DNA of 64,000 bases, taken from NCBI GenBank assembly GCA_014526335.1, contig JACTAT010000016.1, positions 3,903,722 to 3,967,721 on the forward strand, read 5' to 3'. Positions within the stretch are counted from its first letter, which is position 1. Every line of letters begins with the position of its first letter. This document shows positions 60,740-64,000 of the stretch, piece after piece. The notes below the pieces were generated by a model. The model ran no database searches, had not been told where the DNA came from, and saw nothing but the letters and a program-made list of their open reading frames with translations. The DNA is from Chrysaora quinquecirrha. Lineage: Eukaryota > Cnidaria > Scyphozoa > Semaeostomeae > Pelagiidae. Made by a program: the position numbers and the translations under genes.

Positions 60740-61890
60740 TCATCTTGCAATAGCTAACGCTTCAAAAAGACAATATTTCTAGAAGAGGAACTCCCATTTC
60801 AAGAAACACAAGTATTAAAAAGCAGAAATTTTGGAAAAAAATTTTCAAGTGGAAATTTACCAAGAAAACGACTTTGCAGTGTACTGAGTAGACATTAGAA
60901 AACCTACATTGATCGAAATTCTAGAAAATGCAAAACAAAAAGTGGGATGATGATTGGAAAATCAAGGAACAAAAAGGGGATGGTCATGGCGTGGGTGAAA
61001 ATCAAGGAAGAAAAAGTGGGATGATCATGGTATGGGTGAACATATCTACAAATAAGGAACGATTTCTTCATTGATTGCGCACAGTATGTCTCACAGCTGT
61101 TTCTGGATTGTTAGTGGTAACCTTGCTTAATAAGATTAAAATGATGTACAACGCCTACTAAAGTAATGAAAGTCTGAAATCGTAAACAAGTGAGGCTAAT
61201 ACTTAGAGTTTCATTGATGACTTCAACCTTTTGTAATTCCTTTAAGAATCATTGTTTCATGTTGTTATGATAGTGGTTTTGAGTTGGGAGATAGGTAATA
61301 CCCTCGATGTTGACTAGCAATGATCTATCGGGTTCAAATGACCAGAAAAAGGGCATGTACAATCGATCAAGCTGAGAATTTATCCGCACAGAATGAAAAG
61401 ATCAATATGACAGAAAACATTTTGAGGCTTTAATGCTAAAGAAACAATTTCTAGGCCAAATAAAGTATTTCAATTAATCTTACTTCAAAGAGTTGTAACA
61501 GTCAAGCTGCGTCGAACATAATAACACGCGAGAATTACAGGATCAAGGAAAAGACAATTACGTCAGGTTACTTCAGTTATTAAGAGAACTTAAGGAATAA
61601 AAACAAACTGGTAGGAATCATAAAGAAGAAATATGTAGTTAGTTAAATATGATCTATTACAAGACAGGAAATGATAATGAAGGGAAAACAGGGATATTTA
61701 GTACATTAATCTAGCTCCAGAAAAATGCTAAAATTCTGTGCTCGGAAAGAAGGTATTTCAAGACTGGAAGACCATTCCCAATCCATAAGATCCCAGATAT
61801 GAACTACTCTCTCTTACGTAAAGGCGAAATAAAGTCAGTAACCAAACGCTCCAATAACGATATTTAGGGCTCATATTTAAAGTAGATATC
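60740..61890. other. No gene recognised
   Basis: AT-rich spacer between two tandem arrays; no supported feature. Confidence 0.4.
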
Positions 61891-61894
61891 ATTA

Positions 61895-64000
61895 AAGGCA
61901 GAATGTTTTGAGACTAAATATTTCTAAAAGCAGAAGGTTTCATAAGACAACATTTCAAGTAGAACTTTATCATAAGAAGACAAATAAAGTAGAGCTTCTC
62001 AAGAGAAGATATTTCTTGGAAAACAACTTTTGAACAGAAGATATTTCAAGAAGAGCTTTCCAAGAAGATATTTCTAGACTCAGAACTTTTCAACAAAGAA
62101 CTTTTGAAAACAAGATATTGGTATAAGCAGAAATCTTCATGTGAAGATATTTGCAGAAGAAGAACTTTTCAAAAGAAGATATTTCTAGAAGAAGAATTTT
62201 TCAAAAGAAGATAATTCCAGAAACAGAACTTTTCAAAAGAAGATATTTCTAGAAGAAGAATTTTTCAAAAAAAGATATTTCTAGAAGAAGAACTTTTCAA
62301 AAGAAGATATTTCTAGAAGCAGAACTTTTCAAAAGAAGATATATCTAGAAGAAGAAATTTTCAAAAGAAGATATTTCTAGAAGAAGAACTTTTCAAAAGA
62401 AGATATTTCTAGAAGAAGAACTTTTCAAAAGAGGAAATTTCAGGAGAAGAACATTTCAAAAGAAGATACTTCAAGAAGAAGAACTTTCCAAAATAAGATA
62501 TTTCTAGAAGAAGAACTTTTCAAAAGAAGATATTTTTAGAAGAGAACTTTTTCAAAAGAAGATATTTCTAGAACAAGAACTTTGCAAAATAATATATTTT
62601 TAGAAGAAGAATTTCTCAAAAGAATATATTTTTAGAAGAAGACCTTTTCAAAAGAAGATATTTCTAGATGCAGAACTTTTCAAAAGAAGATATTTCTAGA
62701 AGAAGAACTTTTCAAAAGAAGATATTTCTAGAAGAAGAACTTTTCAAAAGAAGATATTTCTAGAAGAAGAACTTTTCAAAAGAAGATATTTCTAGAAGAA
62801 GAACTTTTCAAAAGAAGATATTTCTAGAAGAAGAACTTTTCAAAAGAAGATATTTCTAGAAGAAGAACTTTTCCAAAAGAAGATATTTCTAGAAGCAGAA
62901 CTTTTCAAAAGAAGATATTTCTAGAAGAAGAACTTTTCAAAAGAAGATATTTCTAGAAGAAGAACTTTTCAAAAGAAGATATTTCTAGAAGAAGAATTTT
63001 TCAAAAGAAGATATTTCTAGAAGAAGAATTTTTTAAAAGAAGATATTTCTAGAAGAAGAACTTTTCGAAAGAAGATACTTCTAGAAGAAGAACTTTCCAA
63101 AAGAAGATATTTCTAGAAGAAGAACTTTCCAAAAGAAGATATTTCTAGAAGAAGAACTTTTCAAAAAAAGACTTTTGAAAAGATGTTTGTAGCAGCAGAA
63201 ATCTTCATGTGAAGATATTTGTAGAAGAAGAACTTTTAAAGAGAAGATGTTTCTAACAGCAGAATTTCACAAGAGAAAACATTTCTAGAAGTAGACCTTT
63301 CAAAAGAAGATATTTCTAGAAAAAGAACTTCCATAAGAAGACACATCTAGAAGTACTACTTTGAGACAGAAGATATTTCTGGAACCAAATTTTTTCTAAA
63401 GAAGATATTTCTAGGACCAGAACTTTCCAAAGAAGATATTTCATAAAGCAGAGCTTTTAGAACAGATCATTCTATAGGCAAGATTTTTTAAGAGAACATA
63501 TCATCAAGAAACACTTTGATATTTCTAGAAAACAACGCCTAGAAAGACTGTACGATATCTTCAGAAGCACAGCTTTTTACGAGCAGATATGCTTTCAAAC
63601 AGAAATTCAAAGAGAACATATTTCTAGAATCAGAACATTACAAAAGAAGAACTTTTCAAAAGAAGATACTTCTAGAAGAAGAACTTTTCAAAAGAAGATA
63701 TTTCTAGAAGAAGAACTTTTCAAAAGAAGATATTTCTAGAAGAAGAACTTTTCAAAAGAAGATATTTCTTTCAAAAGAAGATATTTCTAGAAGAAGAACT
63801 TTTCAAAAGAAGATATTTCTAGAAGAAGAACTTTTCAAAAGAAGATATTTCTAGAAGAAGAACTTTTCAAAAGAAGATATTTCTAGAAGAAGAACTTTTC
63901 AAAAGAAGATATTTCTAGAAGAAGAACTTTTCAAAGAAGATATTTCTAGAAGAAGAACTTTTCAAAAGAAGATATTTCTAGAAGAAGAACTTTTCAAGAG
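61895..64000 (+). repeat. 32-bp satellite, about 55-60 units, runs off the edge
   Basis: Each unit has GAAGATATTTCTAGAAGAAG then AACTTTTC and AAAA. Units are degenerate at the left (61.9-62.2 kb) and around 63.2-63.6 kb, and nearly identical at 62.68-63.15 and 63.65-64.0 kb. It contains the TTCTAGAA palindrome in most units. Confidence 0.95.

Noticed and set aside
61895..64000. CRISPR array
   Set aside because: The units are directly adjacent with no unique spacers, and the host is an animal; it is a plain tandem satellite.

Overview
The window is nuclear DNA from an animal. The genes are split by GT-AG introns and sit far apart in AT-rich sequence full of SINEs, MITEs, minisatellites and simple repeats. 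The gene set (OS-9, a QRICH2-type DUF4795 protein, QPRT, bursicon-like cystine-knot hormones) and the repeat content suggest a marine invertebrate. A cnidarian is my best guess, but this rests on general appearance and not on a diagnostic sequence. | Layout. 1.5-11.3 kb (minus): a complete 12-exon gene for the ER lectin OS-9, read through by splice sites, codon phase and family motifs; its introns hold minisatellites, a hAT element and other MITEs. 11.5-12.5 kb (plus): an intact single-exon QPRT gene, head-to-head with OS-9 across about 210 bp. 13.9-22.1 kb (minus): an eight-exon QRICH2/DUF4795 coiled-coil gene. 33.7-34.1 and 47.2-47.6 kb (minus): two paralogous secreted 11-cysteine cystine-knot proteins of bursicon/glycoprotein-hormone type. 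Most of the rest is mobile and tandem DNA, ending in a 32-bp satellite that runs off the right edge. | How the genes relate. OS-9 and QPRT probably share a bidirectional promoter but work in unrelated processes (ER-associated degradation and NAD synthesis). The two hormone genes look like one duplicated locus. No operon-like or defence-like system was found. | Most notable observations. (1) A 1,474-bp foldback element with 9-bp target duplications, arms built of GGGAAC/GGGAAT satellite, and a SWIM-like zinc-finger coding scrap in its loop, which points to a Mutator-like origin. (2) MITE families whose terminal repeats and internal repeat motifs change together. (3) Four apparent frameshifts in otherwise intact genes, each explained by one missing A in a short A-run, which suggests homopolymer errors in this assembly. 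(4) A 32-bp satellite whose every unit carries a TTCnnGAA palindrome like a heat-shock-factor site.
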